This document shows, one piece after another, positions 25,962 to 36,878 of a stretch of DNA of 64,000 bases (positions within the stretch are counted from its first letter, which is position 1; each line of letters opens with the position of its first letter). The position numbers and the translations under genes are program-made. The stretch spans positions 1,922,001-1,986,000 of the forward strand of contig NZ_CP109027.1 in the NCBI RefSeq assembly GCF_036226885.1. Direction: 5' to 3'. The notes under the pieces were generated by a model. That model saw only the letters and a program-made list of their open reading frames with translations. It was not told where the DNA came from and did not search any database. Source of the DNA: Streptomyces sp. NBC_00663 (lineage in GTDB: Bacteria > Actinomycetota > Actinomycetes > Streptomycetales > Streptomycetaceae).

Positions 25962-26108
25962 ACGGAACCCTCAAATCAACCTCTGAACCCGCCCCCGGAG
26001 GCTTCAACCGCCCCCGGGGACGGGCACATTGTGGTCACGCGATGCCCGCCGGCACGGGGGCGGCGGGCACCGCGCCCCTGTTTTTGTGCGCTGCGCGCAA
26101 CAAAAACA

Positions 26109-26139
26109 GGGCGGCCCATCCCCTCCGGATGGGCCGCCC
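26109..26139 (-). terminator. Rho-independent-type terminator of gcl
   Basis: A 13-bp perfect stem, GGGCGGCCCATCC with GGATGGGCCGCCC over a 5-nt loop, lies 20 bp after the gcl stop. On the minus strand it is followed by TGTTTTTGTTG, a rare T-rich tail for Streptomyces. A second imperfect hairpin (about 26072-26114) overlaps it. Confidence 0.85.
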
Positions 26140-26158
26140 CTCTGGTCGCCGCGGTGCG

Positions 26159-27946
26159 TCAGGCCTTCAGCGTCCTGATCGCCGTCGGGGCGTGCCCCGG
26201 CTCCGTCGCGAGCTCCTCGAACTCGGTGACGTCGCTGATGTCGGCGGTCTTGCTCATCGCGATGTTGGTGACCCGCTCCAGGATCGCCTCGACGACGACC
26301 GGCACCCGGTACTCGGCGGCCAGCTTCTTGGCCTCCTCGAAGGCCGGCAGCAGCTGGTCGGGCTCGGTGACGCGGATGGCCTTGCAGCCGAGGCCCTCGA
26401 CGACCTTGAGGTGGTCGACGCCGTAGACGCCCAGCTCCGGGGAGTTGATGTTCTCGAACTCCAGGTTGACCTGGAAGTTGATGTCGAGACCGATCTGCGC
26501 CTGCCGGATCAGGCCCAGGTAGGCGTTGTTGACCAGGACATGGACGTACGGGATCTTGTGCTGCGCGCCGACGGCCAGCTCCTCCAGCATGAACTGGAAG
26601 TCGTAGTCGCCGGAGAGGGCGACGACGGGCGTCTCCGGGTCGGCCGTGGCGACACCCAGCGCGGCCGGGATGGTCCAGCCGAGCGGGCCGGCCTGACCGC
26701 AGTTGATCCAGTGCCGCGGCTTGTACACGTGCAGCATCTGCGCGCCCGCGATCTGCGAGAGGCCGATCGTGGTGACGTACCGGGTCTCGGGGCCGAAGGC
26801 CTTGTTCATCTCCTCGTAGACGCGCTGCGGCTTCATGGGCACGTTGTCGAAGTGCGTACGGCGCTGGAGGGTGGCCTTGCGCTCCAGGTGGGAGGCGACC
26901 CAGGCGGAGCGGTCGGGCAGCTTGCCCGCGGCCTTCAGCTCGCGCGCGATCTCGACGAAGAGCTCCAGGGCGGCCCTGGCGTCGGAGGCGATGCCGTAGT
27001 CCGGGGCGAAGATCCTGCCGATCTGGGTGGGCTCGATGTCGACGTGGACGAACTTGCGCTCGCCGCGGTAGACATCGAGCTTGTAGCCGGTGTGCCGGTT
27101 GGCCCAGCGGTTGCCGATGCCGAGGACGAAGTCCGACTCCAGGAACGTGGCGTTGCCGTAGCGGTGCGAGGTCTGGACGCCGACCATACCGGCGTTCAGC
27201 TCGTGGTCGTCCGGGATGGTGCCCCAGCCCATCAGGGTGGGGATGACCGGGGTGTCGGTGAGTTCCGCGAACTCGACGAGCAGGTCGGAGGCGTCCGCGT
27301 TGATGATGCCGCCGCCGGCGACGATCAGCGGGCGCTCGGACTCCAGCAGGAACCGGATCGCCTTCTCGGCCTGGGCGCGGGTCGCGACCGGCTTGTAGAC
27401 GGGCAGCGGCTCGTAGGTCTCCGGGTCGAACTCGATCTCGGTGAGCTGGACGTCGATCGGCAGGTCGATGAGGACGGGGCCGGGACGGCCGGAGCGCATC
27501 AGATGGAAGGCCTGCTGGAAGACGCCGGGGACCTGGGCGGCCTCCAGGACGGTGGTCGCGGCCTTGGTGACCGGTTTGGCGATCGAGGCGATGTCGACGG
27601 CCTGGAAGTCCTCGGTGTGCAGTTTGGCGACCGGCGCCTGGCCGGTGATGCACAGGATCGGGATCGAGTCGGCGATCGCCGAATACAGGCCGGTGATCAT
27701 GTCGGTACCGGCCGGGCCCGAGGTGCCGATGCAGACGCCGATGTTGCCCGGCCGGGTGCGGGTGTAGCCCTCGGCCATGTGGGAGGCGCCCTCGACATGC
27801 CGGGCGAGCGTGTGGTCGATGCCGCCGCCCTCCTTGAGGGCGCGGTAGAAGGGGTTGATCGCCGCGCCGGGCACACCGAACGCGTTGGTGACGCCCTCGC
27901 GCTTGAGGATCTCAACTGCCGCGCGGGCAGCGGTCATACGTGCCAT
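26159..27946 (-). CDS. gcl: Glyoxylate carboligase (tartronate-semialdehyde synthase)
   Basis: 595 residues, ThDP-dependent. Joins two glyoxylates to tartronate semialdehyde plus CO2. Residue 51 is Val ([13 protein letters not shown]) where almost all ThDP enzymes have Glu, the diagnostic feature of Gcl. The ThDP/Mg site is [17 protein letters not shown] with [12 protein letters not shown], and the FAD-region segments [11 protein letters not shown] are present. It supplies the substrate of the reductase at 22847. The twin operator at 28060-28095 lies 114-149 bp upstream of the start, and a T-tailed terminator follows. Confidence 0.97.
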   Translation of the reverse strand: MARMTAARAAVEILKREGVTNAFGVPGAAINPFYRALKEGGGIDHTLARHVEGASHMAEGYTRTRPGNIGVCIGTSGPAGTDMITGLYSAIADSIPILCITGQAPVAKLHTEDFQAVDIASIAKPVTKAATTVLEAAQVPGVFQQAFHLMRSGRPGPVLIDLPIDVQLTEIEFDPETYEPLPVYKPVATRAQAEKAIRFLLESERPLIVAGGGIINADASDLLVEFAELTDTPVIPTLMGWGTIPDDHELNAGMVGVQTSHRYGNATFLESDFVLGIGNRWANRHTGYKLDVYRGERKFVHVDIEPTQIGRIFAPDYGIASDARAALELFVEIARELKAAGKLPDRSAWVASHLERKATLQRRTHFDNVPMKPQRVYEEMNKAFGPETRYVTTIGLSQIAGAQMLHVYKPRHWINCGQAGPLGWTIPAALGVATADPETPVVALSGDYDFQFMLEELAVGAQHKIPYVHVLVNNAYLGLIRQAQIGLDINFQVNLEFENINSPELGVYGVDHLKVVEGLGCKAIRVTEPDQLLPAFEEAKKLAAEYRVPVVVEAILERVTNIAMSKTADISDVTEFEELATEPGHAPTAIRTLKA

Positions 27947-28059
27947 CGAGTACTCCCTGCTTCGGCTGCCGGATTCGCACTCCCGTCGCGCCCCGCGGTG
28001 AGCACTTCCGTACTGGCTCCGTCTGAGGTCTCCGTCGTGCGCAATCTCAAAGCTCGAAA

Positions 28060-28095
28060 TTCCACATTACGGAAACTAACTTCTACTATCTGGAA
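28060..28095. promoter_or_regulatory. Twin TTCC-N7-GGAA-type operators before gcl
   Basis: TTCCACATTACGGAA (28060-28074) and TTCTACTATCTGGAA (28081-28095) start 21 bp apart, the same spacing as the pair before hyi. Surrounding sequence is AT-richer than its neighbours, as expected of a promoter. The likely ligand is an AllR-like IclR repressor not encoded in this window. Confidence 0.7.
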
Positions 28096-28200
28096 TCAAT
28101 GTAAGTGGAGGGGTGAAGGGCGTCAAGAGAGGGACAAGCGGGGGTTCGCTGGAGGACGATGGGAGCGCTGTCCCGACCTGGGGTCGTTCTGGAGTGGGCC

Positions 28201-28884
28201 ATGTCCGAGAACGTGTCGGTGCGCTGCCCGGTCTGCCGGCGCGAGCACTTCTATGCGGCACCGTCCTATCCGTGTGCCTGCGGGGCGCCGGTGACACCGC
28301 CGCTGGACCGGCGGGCGCGGGCGACGACGGTCACCCACCGCTCCTGGGAGGACGACTGGGTGACGGTCCTCTGCGCGCGCTGCGGGCGCACGGGCGAGTG
28401 GCCGCACCCCGAGGTGGGCTGCCCGTGCGGAGCGGTCCTGCGCGTTCCGGTCACCCCGGAGGCGGTCGGCATCACCACGACCCGGCGCGTCGAGCAGACC
28501 CGCCGCCGCGCCTTCCAGCCGGTCACGATCCGCACGGCGCGCGACGCGGTGACGGCCGCGGCGCTGTATCTGCGCTGGCTCGGCTACCAGGACATCCGTC
28601 GCGCCGACCAACGCCCCCCGAACGGCATCGGCCTCGCCGCCCGAGGCCTCCTGGCCCAGGTCGACCCCACCGTCCGCCCGGCCTCACTCCGAGACGTCGA
28701 ATGCCTGTGGCTCACAGCCATGACAGAGTCCGCGGACTGCGTCTACTTCTCCCTGGCGGGCTACGCCACCGAAGCCCGCGTGGTGGCCGACTCCCTGGGG
28801 GTGCCACTGTTCGTCCTCGACCTGACGGGCACACCGCAGCCGGTGAACGGCCTGGCGGACGAACTGGATTCCACCGGAGCGTAG
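28201..28884 (+). CDS. Zinc-ribbon protein with degenerate Mrr-like endonuclease fold
   Basis: 227 residues. Two zinc ribbons (CPVCRREHFY...CACG and CARCGRTGEW...CPCG) precede a domain with the layout of Mrr-type restriction endonucleases: ALYLRWLGYQDIRRAD, then GIGLAARGLLAQVDP, and VYFSLAGYATEARVVADSLGVPLFVLDL. In active Mrr proteins the corresponding text is close to GID...AQVK; here the Asp is Gly and the Lys is Asp, so nuclease activity is unlikely. ATG 28201 follows GGAG. Possibly a DNA-binding or silencing accessory protein. Confidence 0.7.
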   Translation: MSENVSVRCPVCRREHFYAAPSYPCACGAPVTPPLDRRARATTVTHRSWEDDWVTVLCARCGRTGEWPHPEVGCPCGAVLRVPVTPEAVGITTTRRVEQTRRRAFQPVTIRTARDAVTAAALYLRWLGYQDIRRADQRPPNGIGLAARGLLAQVDPTVRPASLRDVECLWLTAMTESADCVYFSLAGYATEARVVADSLGVPLFVLDLTGTPQPVNGLADELDSTGA

Positions 28885-29176
28885 GCTTCCGGCGGTGGGG
28901 TGGGGTGGGGTGGGGGCGGCGGGTGGGTCGATGCTCAGCGACTGGTGGCGCTCGGGTAATCGCCGGGCCCGGCCGGGGGTGCGTCAGCGGCGGTGCGTGC
29001 CGTGCGGCAGGGCCGACGCCGGTAATGGTGGGCCCCAAGGAGGCGGGCCGATGAGGCTGGGGCTCGGTCGATCTCGGGGCGCCCGCTGTCGTTGGAGGCG
29101 TGGCACTCGCGGTGGTCCCCGCCGCGGCCGTCGGAAAGCCGGTGCGGTCGGCCCCGGAGCCCGCCATACTCGCCCG

Positions 29177-29680
29177 ATGCGTATCCGCCCCGCCACCCCC
29201 GACGAACTCCCCGCGCTCCAGGACATCGAGCGGGCCGCCTGTGCCCCCTTCCGTACCGTCGGCATGGCGGCGATCGCCGAGGACGAGCCGTTCGGGGTGG
29301 ACGTCCTGGAGGGGTACCGCCGGGCGGGGCGGGCCTGGGTCGCGGCCGACGGGGAGGATCGACCCGTCGCCTACCTGATCTGCGAGCCCGTCGACGGCGC
29401 CCTGCACATCGAGCAGGTCTCGGTCCACCCGGACTTCGCCCGTCGCCGCATCGGCGAGTCCCTCCTCGCTCGCGCCGCCGACCGCGCCCGCGAAGAGGGC
29501 CTCACCGCCCTCACCCTGACCACCTTCACCGAGGTGCCCTGGAACGCCCCGTACTACGAGCGCCTCGGCTTCCGCGTCCTGGACGCGACCGAACTCACGC
29601 CGGGCCTGCGAAAGATCCGCGCCCACGAGGCGGACCTCGGCCTCGACCGGTGGCCCCGGGTCTGTATGCGCCGCGACTAA
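29177..29680 (+). CDS. GNAT-family N-acetyltransferase
   Basis: 167 residues. GNAT fold: [21 protein letters not shown], motif A ([27 protein letters not shown], the acetyl-CoA loop RRRIGE) and motif B ([12 protein letters not shown]). Substrate unknown. Its stop overlaps the convergent acyl-CoA synthetase stop by 4 bp. The 292 bp before it hold no recognised gene. Confidence 0.9.
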   Translation: MRIRPATPDELPALQDIERAACAPFRTVGMAAIAEDEPFGVDVLEGYRRAGRAWVAADGEDRPVAYLICEPVDGALHIEQVSVHPDFARRRIGESLLARAADRAREEGLTALTLTTFTEVPWNAPYYERLGFRVLDATELTPGLRKIRAHEADLGLDRWPRVCMRRD

Positions 29681-31260
29681 CCCGCCGCGTACGTCTCCCG
29701 CAGCTCCACCTTGCGCACCTTCCCCGACACCGTCATCGGGAACGACTGAAGTACCTGGAGCCGGCTCGGCACCTTGTAGTGGGCCAGCCGTCCCTCGCAG
29801 AAGGCGCGCACCTCGTCCAGGGTCGGCGGGTCGGCCGGGTCGCGGGGGATGACGCAGGCGAGGACCTCCTCGCCGTAGCGCTCGTGGGGCACGCCGACGA
29901 CCTGGACGTCCGCGATCTTCGGGTGGGCGTAGAGGAACTCCTCGATCTCGCGCGGGTAGATGTTCTCGCCGCCCCGGATGATCATGTCCTTGATGCGGCC
30001 GACGATCTCGACGTAGCCGTCCTCGCGCATCACGGCCAGGTCGCCGGTGTGCATCCAGCGGCCCGCGTCGATCGACTCGGCGGTCTTCTCGGGCTCGTTC
30101 CAGTAGCCGAGCATCACGCTGTAGCCGCGGGTGCACAACTCCCCCGCCTCACCCCGGGGTTGACTGACGCCGGTCACCGGGTCGACGACCTTGACCTCGA
30201 TGTGGGGCAGGACGCGGCCGACCGTTGCGGTGCGGTGTTCCAGGTCGTCGTCCCGCCGCGTCTGGAGCGACACCGGGGACGTCTCCGTCATGCCGTAGCA
30301 GATGGAGACCTCCGCCATGTGCATCTCGGCGACCACCCGCTTCATCACCTCCACCGGACACGGCGAGCCCGCCATGATGCCGGTGCGCAGGGAGGAGAGG
30401 TCGTACTCCGCGAAGTCGGGGAGGTTCAACTCCGCGATGAACATGGTCGGTACGCCGTAGAGGGAGGTGCAGCGCTCCCGCTGGACGGCCTCCAGGGTGG
30501 CCTTCGGGTCGAAGGACGGGGCCGGGATCACCATGCAGGCGCCGTGCGAGGTGGCCGCCAGGTTGCCCATCACCATGCCGAAGCAGTGGTAGAAGGGGAC
30601 GGGGACACAGATCCGGTCCTGTTCGGTGTACGCGATCAACTCGCCCACGAAGTAACCGTTGTTGAGAATGTTGTGGTGGGAGAGCGTGGCCCCTTTCGGG
30701 AAGCCCGTCGTGCCCGAGGTGTACTGGATGTTGATCGGGTCGTCGCAGGACAGCTCCGGGTACGCCGCCGGAGTCGCGCGGGCGAGGAGCCTGCCCCAGC
30801 TCGGGTCACCGATGAACACGGTCTCGCGCAACTGCGGGCAGCTGCCCCGCACTTGGTCGACCATCGCCCGGTAGTCGCTCGTCTTGTGGCTGAGGGACGC
30901 GAACAGCACCGAGATCCCGGCCTGCTTGAGCACGTACTCGACCTCGTGGGTGCGGTACGCCGGATTGATGTTCACCATGATCGCGCCGATGCGGGCGGTG
31001 GCGTACTGGACGAGCACCCACTCGGGGCAGTTGACCGCCCAGATGCCCACCCGGTCACCCTTGGCGACCCCGCTCGCCATCAGCGCGTACGCCAACTCCT
31101 CGACATCGGCGGCGAATTGACCGTAGGTCCAGCGCCGTCCGGACGGCACGTCGACCAATGCCTCGCGGTCCGGCCAGTTCGCCACCGCCCGGTCCAGGTT
31201 CGCGCCGATCGTGTCCCCGAGCAGTGAAGTCCCGCTCGTCCCATGGGTGTAGGAGCTCAT
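29677..31260 (-). CDS. Acyl-CoA synthetase (AMP-forming, FadD/medium-long-chain type)
   Basis: 527 residues. ANL-superfamily enzyme activating a fatty acid through an acyl-AMP. P-loop [57 protein letters not shown] and the C-terminal catalytic Lys in MTVSGKVRK. Its ATG overlaps the stop of the preceding synthetase by 4 bp, so the two are a translationally coupled pair divergent from the LuxR gene at 33036. Confidence 0.93.
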   Translation of the reverse strand: MSSYTHGTSGTSLLGDTIGANLDRAVANWPDREALVDVPSGRRWTYGQFAADVEELAYALMASGVAKGDRVGIWAVNCPEWVLVQYATARIGAIMVNINPAYRTHEVEYVLKQAGISVLFASLSHKTSDYRAMVDQVRGSCPQLRETVFIGDPSWGRLLARATPAAYPELSCDDPINIQYTSGTTGFPKGATLSHHNILNNGYFVGELIAYTEQDRICVPVPFYHCFGMVMGNLAATSHGACMVIPAPSFDPKATLEAVQRERCTSLYGVPTMFIAELNLPDFAEYDLSSLRTGIMAGSPCPVEVMKRVVAEMHMAEVSICYGMTETSPVSLQTRRDDDLEHRTATVGRVLPHIEVKVVDPVTGVSQPRGEAGELCTRGYSVMLGYWNEPEKTAESIDAGRWMHTGDLAVMREDGYVEIVGRIKDMIIRGGENIYPREIEEFLYAHPKIADVQVVGVPHERYGEEVLACVIPRDPADPPTLDEVRAFCEGRLAHYKVPSRLQVLQSFPMTVSGKVRKVELRETYAAG

Positions 31261-32921
31261 CGGAAGTCCTCCTCGCGGTACTCGGCGGCCGAGCCGGCGG
31301 CCGTGGCCTCGCGCAGCTCGATGCGGCGGATCTTGCCGGAGACGGTCTTGGGCAGAGGCGCGAACTCCAGGCGGCGGATGCGCTTGTACGGTGCCAGGAC
31401 GCCCCGCGAGTGCTCGAAGAGGACCTTCGCGGTGTCCGGTCCCGGCTCCCAGCCCTCCGCCAGCACCACGTACGCCTTCGGCACCGCGAGCCGCAGCTCG
31501 TCCGGCGCGGGCACGACGGCCGCCTCGGCGACCGCCTCGTGCTCCAGCAGCGCGCTCTCCAGCTCGAAGGGGCTGATCTTGTAGTCGCTCGCCTTGAAGA
31601 CGTCGTCGCCGCGCCCGATGTAGGTGAGGTATCCGTCCGCGTCCCGCGACGCGACGTCCCCGGTGCGGTAGTAGCCGCCGGCCATCGCCTCCGCCGTACG
31701 GTCCGCGTCGCCGTGGTAGCCGGTCATCAGGCCGACCGGGCGGGCCGACAGGTCGAGTGCGATCTCGCCCTCCCGCGCGCCGGGCGCCCCCGTCACCGGG
31801 TCGAGCAGCTCCACCCGGTAGCCGGGGCTGGGCCGTCCCATCGAGCCGGTCTTCAGGGGCTGGCCGGGGCTGTTGGAGACCTGCACCGCCGTCTCCGTCT
31901 GGCCGAAACCGTCCCGGATCGTCACCCCCCACGCCCGCCGCACCTGCTCGATGACCTCGGGGTTCAGCGGCTCCCCGGCCGCCACCACCTCCCTCGGCGG
32001 GGTCCGCAGCTGGGTGAGGTCGGCCTGGATGAGCATGCGCCACACGGTGGGCGGCGCGCAGAAGGTGGTGACCCCCGCGCGGTCCATCTCCGCCATCAGA
32101 CGGGCCGCGTCGAAGCGCGTGTAGTTGTGGATGAAGACGGTCGCTTCCGCGTTCCAGGGCGCGAACAGGTTCGACCAGGCGTGCTTGGCCCAGCCGGGCG
32201 AGGAGATGTTCAGATGCACGTCGCCGGGCTTGAGGCCGATCCAGTACATGGTGGCCAGGTGCCCGACCGGGTACGAGGTGTGGGTGTGCTCGACGAGCTT
32301 GGGGCGGGCGGTGGTGCCCGAGGTGAAGTAGAGCATCAGCGGGTCGTCGGCCCCGGTCGGGCCGTCCGCGGTGAAGTCGGGCGAGGCGGCGTAGGCGTCC
32401 TCGTAGCGCCGCCAGCCCTCGGGGGCGCCGCCGACCGCGATCCGGGTGTAGTCGCCGGGCACGTCGTCGAACTTGCCGGTGTCCTCCGACCGTACGAGCA
32501 CCTGCCGCACCCGGCCGCGCTCGACGCGGTCGCGCAGGTCGGCGGGGCCGAGCAGCGGGGTGGCCGGGATGACGACGGCACGCAGCTTCATCGCGGCGAG
32601 GGCGGTCTCCCACAGCTCGGTCTGGTTGCCGAGCATCACCAGGACGCGGTCCTCGGCGCGCACTCCCTGGGCGCGCAGCCAGTTCGCGACCCGGTCGGAG
32701 CGCTCGGACAGCTCGGCGAAGGACAGCCTGACCTCGGCGCCGTCCTCCTCGACGATGTGCAGGGCGGTCCGGTCGTTGCCTTCGGCGATGACGTCGAACC
32801 AGTCGAGCGCCCAGTTGAAGCGCTCGGGCCGGGGCCAGGTGAAACCCTCGTAGGCCGTCGCGTAGTCCTCGCGGTGGGCGAGCAGGAAGTCCCGCGCTCC
32901 GCGGAACGACTCCGTCGTCAT
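31257..32921 (-). CDS. Acyl-CoA synthetase, ACSM/AcsA-like medium-chain type
   Basis: 554 residues. Motifs: [87 protein letters not shown] and catalytic Lys in [13 protein letters not shown]. This pattern is that of medium-chain acyl-CoA synthetases related to acetyl-CoA synthetase. It is the first gene of the two-synthetase operon and probably controlled through the palindrome at 32994. Confidence 0.93.
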   Translation of the reverse strand: MTTESFRGARDFLLAHREDYATAYEGFTWPRPERFNWALDWFDVIAEGNDRTALHIVEEDGAEVRLSFAELSERSDRVANWLRAQGVRAEDRVLVMLGNQTELWETALAAMKLRAVVIPATPLLGPADLRDRVERGRVRQVLVRSEDTGKFDDVPGDYTRIAVGGAPEGWRRYEDAYAASPDFTADGPTGADDPLMLYFTSGTTARPKLVEHTHTSYPVGHLATMYWIGLKPGDVHLNISSPGWAKHAWSNLFAPWNAEATVFIHNYTRFDAARLMAEMDRAGVTTFCAPPTVWRMLIQADLTQLRTPPREVVAAGEPLNPEVIEQVRRAWGVTIRDGFGQTETAVQVSNSPGQPLKTGSMGRPSPGYRVELLDPVTGAPGAREGEIALDLSARPVGLMTGYHGDADRTAEAMAGGYYRTGDVASRDADGYLTYIGRGDDVFKASDYKISPFELESALLEHEAVAEAAVVPAPDELRLAVPKAYVVLAEGWEPGPDTAKVLFEHSRGVLAPYKRIRRLEFAPLPKTVSGKIRRIELREATAAGSAAEYREEDFR

Positions 32922-32993
32922 CTGTCCTCCTCAGGGCCGGACCATTGCCGGGCGGCTCTCTGTCATCGTTTACTCCGTGATGCAGGTCTCACT

Positions 32994-33009
32994 ACCCCCG
33001 AACGGGGGT
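32994..33009. promoter_or_regulatory. Palindrome in the synthetase/LuxR divergent promoter
   Basis: ACCCCCG-AA-CGGGGGT, 7-bp arms with a 2-nt spacer, lies in the 114-bp gap between the acyl-CoA synthetase start (32921) and the LuxR-type gene (33036). It is a candidate operator for the LuxR protein. Confidence 0.6.
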
Positions 33010-33035
33010 GTGCGCCGCGGCGAAAGGACGAACGG

Positions 33036-33848
33036 GTGACCACGGAGGCGGCGGAGATCCGCAACGCGCTGGTGCGGCTGCGGCGGACGACCGGGCTGCC
33101 GGTCGCCTTCGGCGGGCTCGTGGAGGCCGGCCGCCCGCAGATGCGGATCAGCGAACTGAGCGGCACCTCGACACTCGCGCTGCGCGCCCTGGCGGTGACC
33201 TCGGGCAGCGGCCTCGGCGGCAGGGCGGTCGCCCTCGCCCGCCCGTGCGCGGTGACGGACTACTCCGCCTCCCGGCAGATCAGCCACGAGTACGACGCCC
33301 CGGTCGCCACCGAGGGCCTGCGCTCGATCGTGGCGGTGCCCGTCGTCGTACGGCGCCGGGTGCGCGGTGTGCTGTACGGCGCGCTGCGCACCGTACAGCC
33401 GCTGGGTGACCGGGTGCTGGGCGCGGCGATGGAGGCCGCGCGGGACGTGGAGCAGGCGCTGGTGGTGCGCGAGGAGGCGAGGGAACTGGTGGCGTCGGCC
33501 GAGCCGGCCGGGGTGGACCCCGTGTCGCGGGAACAGGTCCGGGAGGCGCACGCGGCGCTGCGGGCGCTGGCGCCGCGGATCACCGACCCGGCGCTGCGGG
33601 CCGAGCTCCTCGACGCGTGCGGGCTGCTCACCCCGCGGCAGCCACCAGTCCGGACGGCCCTCGCCCCGCGTGAGCTGGACGTCCTGGCCTGTGTGGCCGA
33701 GGGGGCGACGAACGCGGCTGCCGCCGAACGGCTGGGGCTGCGTGCGGAGACGGTCAAGGGATATCTGCGCTCGGCCATGCGCAGGCTGGGCGCGCACACC
33801 CGCGGGGAGGCGGTGGCGGCGGCGCGCCGGGCAGGGCTGCTGCCCTAG
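33036..33848 (+). CDS. GAF-like/LuxR-type HTH transcriptional regulator
   Basis: 270 residues, GTG start with AAAGGA upstream. Residues 20-150 have the pattern of a GAF-like sensor (VAFGGLVEAGRPQMRISELSG, LRSIVAVPVVVRRRVRGVLYGALR). The LuxR HTH (LAPRELDVLACVAEGATNAAAAERLGLRAETVKGYLRSAMRRLGAHTRGEAV) is at about 208-268. Divergent from the acyl-CoA synthetase pair, so probably a fatty-acid- or acyl-CoA-responsive regulator of those genes (inference from layout). Confidence 0.87.
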   Translation: MTTEAAEIRNALVRLRRTTGLPVAFGGLVEAGRPQMRISELSGTSTLALRALAVTSGSGLGGRAVALARPCAVTDYSASRQISHEYDAPVATEGLRSIVAVPVVVRRRVRGVLYGALRTVQPLGDRVLGAAMEAARDVEQALVVREEARELVASAEPAGVDPVSREQVREAHAALRALAPRITDPALRAELLDACGLLTPRQPPVRTALAPRELDVLACVAEGATNAAAAERLGLRAETVKGYLRSAMRRLGAHTRGEAVAAARRAGLLP

Positions 33849-33993
33849 AACATCACCCAACCATTCATTCGGCTGTGCTTTGAATTTCCTCATGCTGTGA
33901 GGTTGTTATGTGCCTCACCACGTCTCCCCTCCGGATTTCAAAGAATCGTTGCCTAGAATTTGGCCCGGACACGACACGAGGGGAGCGGCGACC

Positions 33994-36798
33994 GTGCAAC
34001 GGGACTTCCAGGAGCCTGCGAGATGCCGCCCTGACCTGGTCATCGGCCGGGAGGAGGTGTTCGCCCAGGCCCGGGAGCAGCTTGCCCGGGGCGGCAGCGT
34101 GCTGCTGCACGGCCCCGCCGGAATAGGAAAGTCCACCGTCCTGCGGGCATTGGCCGCGGATAACGGCGGCTCGGCCCGCACCGTGTTGCGCTGCTCGGCG
34201 ACCGAGTCCGAATCCCATCTCCCCTTCCTCGCCCTCGCCGACCTGCTCGGTCTGGTCCTCGACGAGGTGTCCGGGAAGCTGCCCGCCGCGCAGCGCACCG
34301 CGCTGGAGTCGGCGCTCACCGGCCGCGGCGAGTCCACTCTCCAGCGCGACGGCCTCGCCCTGCGGCTGGCGGTGCTGTCGGCGCTGCGCGCGCTCGCCGC
34401 CGAGGGCCCGGTGCTGATCGTCGCCGACGACGTGCAGTGGCTGGACTCCGCCAGCGCCGAACTCCTCGGCTTCGCCGCCCGCCGCCTAGGCGACACCCCG
34501 GTACGGATGCTGTGCGCGGTACGGACCGAGGGCCAGGAGTACGACCGTCACCTACGCGCGTCACCTCCCGACACCCTCGCCCTGCGCGTCAACCCGCTCT
34601 CCCGCACACAGGTCTCCGAACTCCTCGGCCACCGCGGCTACACCGGCCTGCCCCGCTCCACGGTCCGGGACATCCACCGCACCAGCGGCGGCAACCCGCT
34701 CTTCGCCCTGGAACTCGGCCGCGCCCTCAGCGAGAACCCCACCCCGCCCCGCCCCGGCGAGCCGCTCCCGGTGCCCACCTCGCTGCGCACCCTCGTGCTG
34801 AACCGCCTGGAGATGCTCTCCGACGAGGCCCGCCGCACCCTCCTCGTGGCCAGCGCCGGCGCCCGCCCCACCCCCGCCCTGCTGCGCGCGGCCGGCCGGG
34901 AGAACGCCGAGGCGGAGACCGCCCAGGCCGCCGCCCTCGGCCTGCTGGCCACCGAGCCCGAGGGCCCCGCCGTACGGTTCGCGCATCCGCTGATCTCGGC
35001 GGCGCTGTACGCGGAGGCTCCCGCGCACGAGAGACGGGCCGCGCACGCCGCGCTGTCGAAGGCCGCCTCCGACCCCATCGAGCGGGCCCGGCACCTCGCC
35101 CTGGCCACCACCGGCACCGACCCGGACACCGCCGACAGCCTCGCCGAGGCGGCCTCCCTCGCCCGGGACCGCGGCGCCCCCTCGGTCGCCGCCTCCCTCG
35201 GACTGCTCGCCGCCCGGCACACCCCCGCCGAGGGCGACCCCGACGCGCGGCGTCTCCAGGCCGCCGAGGACGCCATCACCGCCGGTGAGCTGGACCTCGC
35301 CCGGGACATCGCCCGGGACGTGCTGACCCGGGCGACCGTGCCCGCGGACCGGGTGCGGGCCTGGATCATCGTGATCGACACCGCGGGCCACGCCATGACG
35401 GAGGTCGACTCGGTCTTCCCGCAGGCCCTGGCCGACGCGGGCGACGACCCCCAGCTGCTCGCCCTGATCCACTACCAGCTGACCTGGCGCGCCGTCCTGG
35501 TGGACGGCGACTTCGACCAGGCCCGGGAGGAGGCGGCCCACTCGGCGGCGCTCGCCGCCCGGGCCGGCGACCGCTACAACGAGCTGATGGCGCTGGCCTT
35601 CCAGGCTCAGATCGAGACCCTGATGGGCCATCCGAACGCCCCCGCGACCATCAAGCGCGCCCTGAAGGAACCCCAGGACCCGCGGGTGTCGTGCCATCAC
35701 AACGGCGCCGGCTACTCCCGGTTCCGCTGGCTGATCATGAGCGACCAGCTGGCCGAGGCCCGCGCGACGGTCACCGCACTGCTGCGCGAGGTCCAGCGCA
35801 CCGGGGCCGTCGAGAGCGAGGTGCACTTCCTGCGCGGGGTGGCCGAGACCGAGCTGCGCTCCGGGCACTGCGGCCGGGCCCTCGACCTCGCCCGGGAGAG
35901 CCTGATGATGGCCCGGGACACCGGCATCGGCGAGGTCGCCTCCGCGGTCCTCACCTCGCTCGGCGAGGCCTCGGGCGGCGATGTGGAGCGAGCCCTGGAG
36001 CTGGCCAGGGAAGCGGTCGACCACGCCGAGGAGGACGGCGACCAGATGTACGTCTCCCGCGCGCTGACCGCCCTCGGCTACGCCCAGCTGGTCGCCGGGG
36101 ACGCCGAGGGAACCGTCCGCTCGCTGCGCCGGGTGCGCGAGCTGGAGCAGGGGCTCGGCATCACCGACCCGGCCCGGGGCCGCTGGCAGGGCGATCTCGC
36201 CGAGGCGCTCGTCAGGACCGGCGAGCTGCGCGAGGCCAAGGACGTCATCGACGTCACCCGGGAACAGGCGCTGCGGCTCGGCCGGGAGAGTGTGCTCGCG
36301 GTGCTGGACCGCGCCGAGGGCCTGCTGCGCGCCGCACGCGGTGAACACGAGGCCGCCCTCGCCCAGTTGACGTCGGTGCAGGACCGGCTCGCCAAACTCG
36401 GGTACGGCCTGGAGGAGGCCCGCACCGCCTTCGCGCTGGCCCAGCTGCGCACCCGGCGCCCGGGTCCGACGTCGTACGACGAGGCGGCCCGCCTCTTCCG
36501 GCGCTGCCGGGCGCTGCCCTGGCTGCGGCAGGTCGACGCGGCGACGGTCGTACCGGCGGCCGAACCGGAACCGCCGGCCGCGCCCGCGCCGGCGGCCGAC
36601 GCCCTCGAAGGGCTCGCGGCGATGGAGCGTCAGGTCGCCGCGCTCGTCATGGAGGGCGCGACCAACCGGGAGATCGCCGCGCGGCTGTTCATCAGCGTCA
36701 AGACGGTCGAGGCGACCCTGACCCGGGTCTACCGCAAGCTGGGGATCCGCTCGCGGGTGGACATCGTCCGACTGGCGGCGGGGCGCCGTACGAAGTGA
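33994..36798 (+). CDS. LAL-type LuxR regulator (ATPase plus HTH)
   Basis: 934 residues from GTG 33994, preferred because GAGGGGAG lies about 8 bases before it; the frame extends farther upstream but without family sequence. Walker A GPAGIGKST at about 40-48, Walker B VLIVADDVQWLD near 133-144, a long TPR-like helical repeat region, and a C-terminal LuxR HTH (MERQVAALVMEGATNREIAARLFISVKTVEATLTRVYRKLGI). The size and order are typical of MalT/LAL regulators. Target unknown; the secreted trypsin just downstream is the nearest candidate. Confidence 0.92.
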   Translation: MQRDFQEPARCRPDLVIGREEVFAQAREQLARGGSVLLHGPAGIGKSTVLRALAADNGGSARTVLRCSATESESHLPFLALADLLGLVLDEVSGKLPAAQRTALESALTGRGESTLQRDGLALRLAVLSALRALAAEGPVLIVADDVQWLDSASAELLGFAARRLGDTPVRMLCAVRTEGQEYDRHLRASPPDTLALRVNPLSRTQVSELLGHRGYTGLPRSTVRDIHRTSGGNPLFALELGRALSENPTPPRPGEPLPVPTSLRTLVLNRLEMLSDEARRTLLVASAGARPTPALLRAAGRENAEAETAQAAALGLLATEPEGPAVRFAHPLISAALYAEAPAHERRAAHAALSKAASDPIERARHLALATTGTDPDTADSLAEAASLARDRGAPSVAASLGLLAARHTPAEGDPDARRLQAAEDAITAGELDLARDIARDVLTRATVPADRVRAWIIVIDTAGHAMTEVDSVFPQALADAGDDPQLLALIHYQLTWRAVLVDGDFDQAREEAAHSAALAARAGDRYNELMALAFQAQIETLMGHPNAPATIKRALKEPQDPRVSCHHNGAGYSRFRWLIMSDQLAEARATVTALLREVQRTGAVESEVHFLRGVAETELRSGHCGRALDLARESLMMARDTGIGEVASAVLTSLGEASGGDVERALELAREAVDHAEEDGDQMYVSRALTALGYAQLVAGDAEGTVRSLRRVRELEQGLGITDPARGRWQGDLAEALVRTGELREAKDVIDVTREQALRLGRESVLAVLDRAEGLLRAARGEHEAALAQLTSVQDRLAKLGYGLEEARTAFALAQLRTRRPGPTSYDEAARLFRRCRALPWLRQVDAATVVPAAEPEPPAAPAPAADALEGLAAMERQVAALVMEGATNREIAARLFISVKTVEATLTRVYRKLGIRSRVDIVRLAAGRRTK

Positions 36799-36878
36799 GA
36801 CAGCGCGGGCTTTACTGACCCGCGTGGTGTTTGGCTGCGGCCGACCGAGGGTTTTCCCTGCCCAACTCCCCTAGGGGG

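Noticed and set aside
28885..29176. Coding sequence in the gap before the GNAT gene
   Set aside because: Open frames exist but are G-rich, without a ribosome-binding site or family resemblance.
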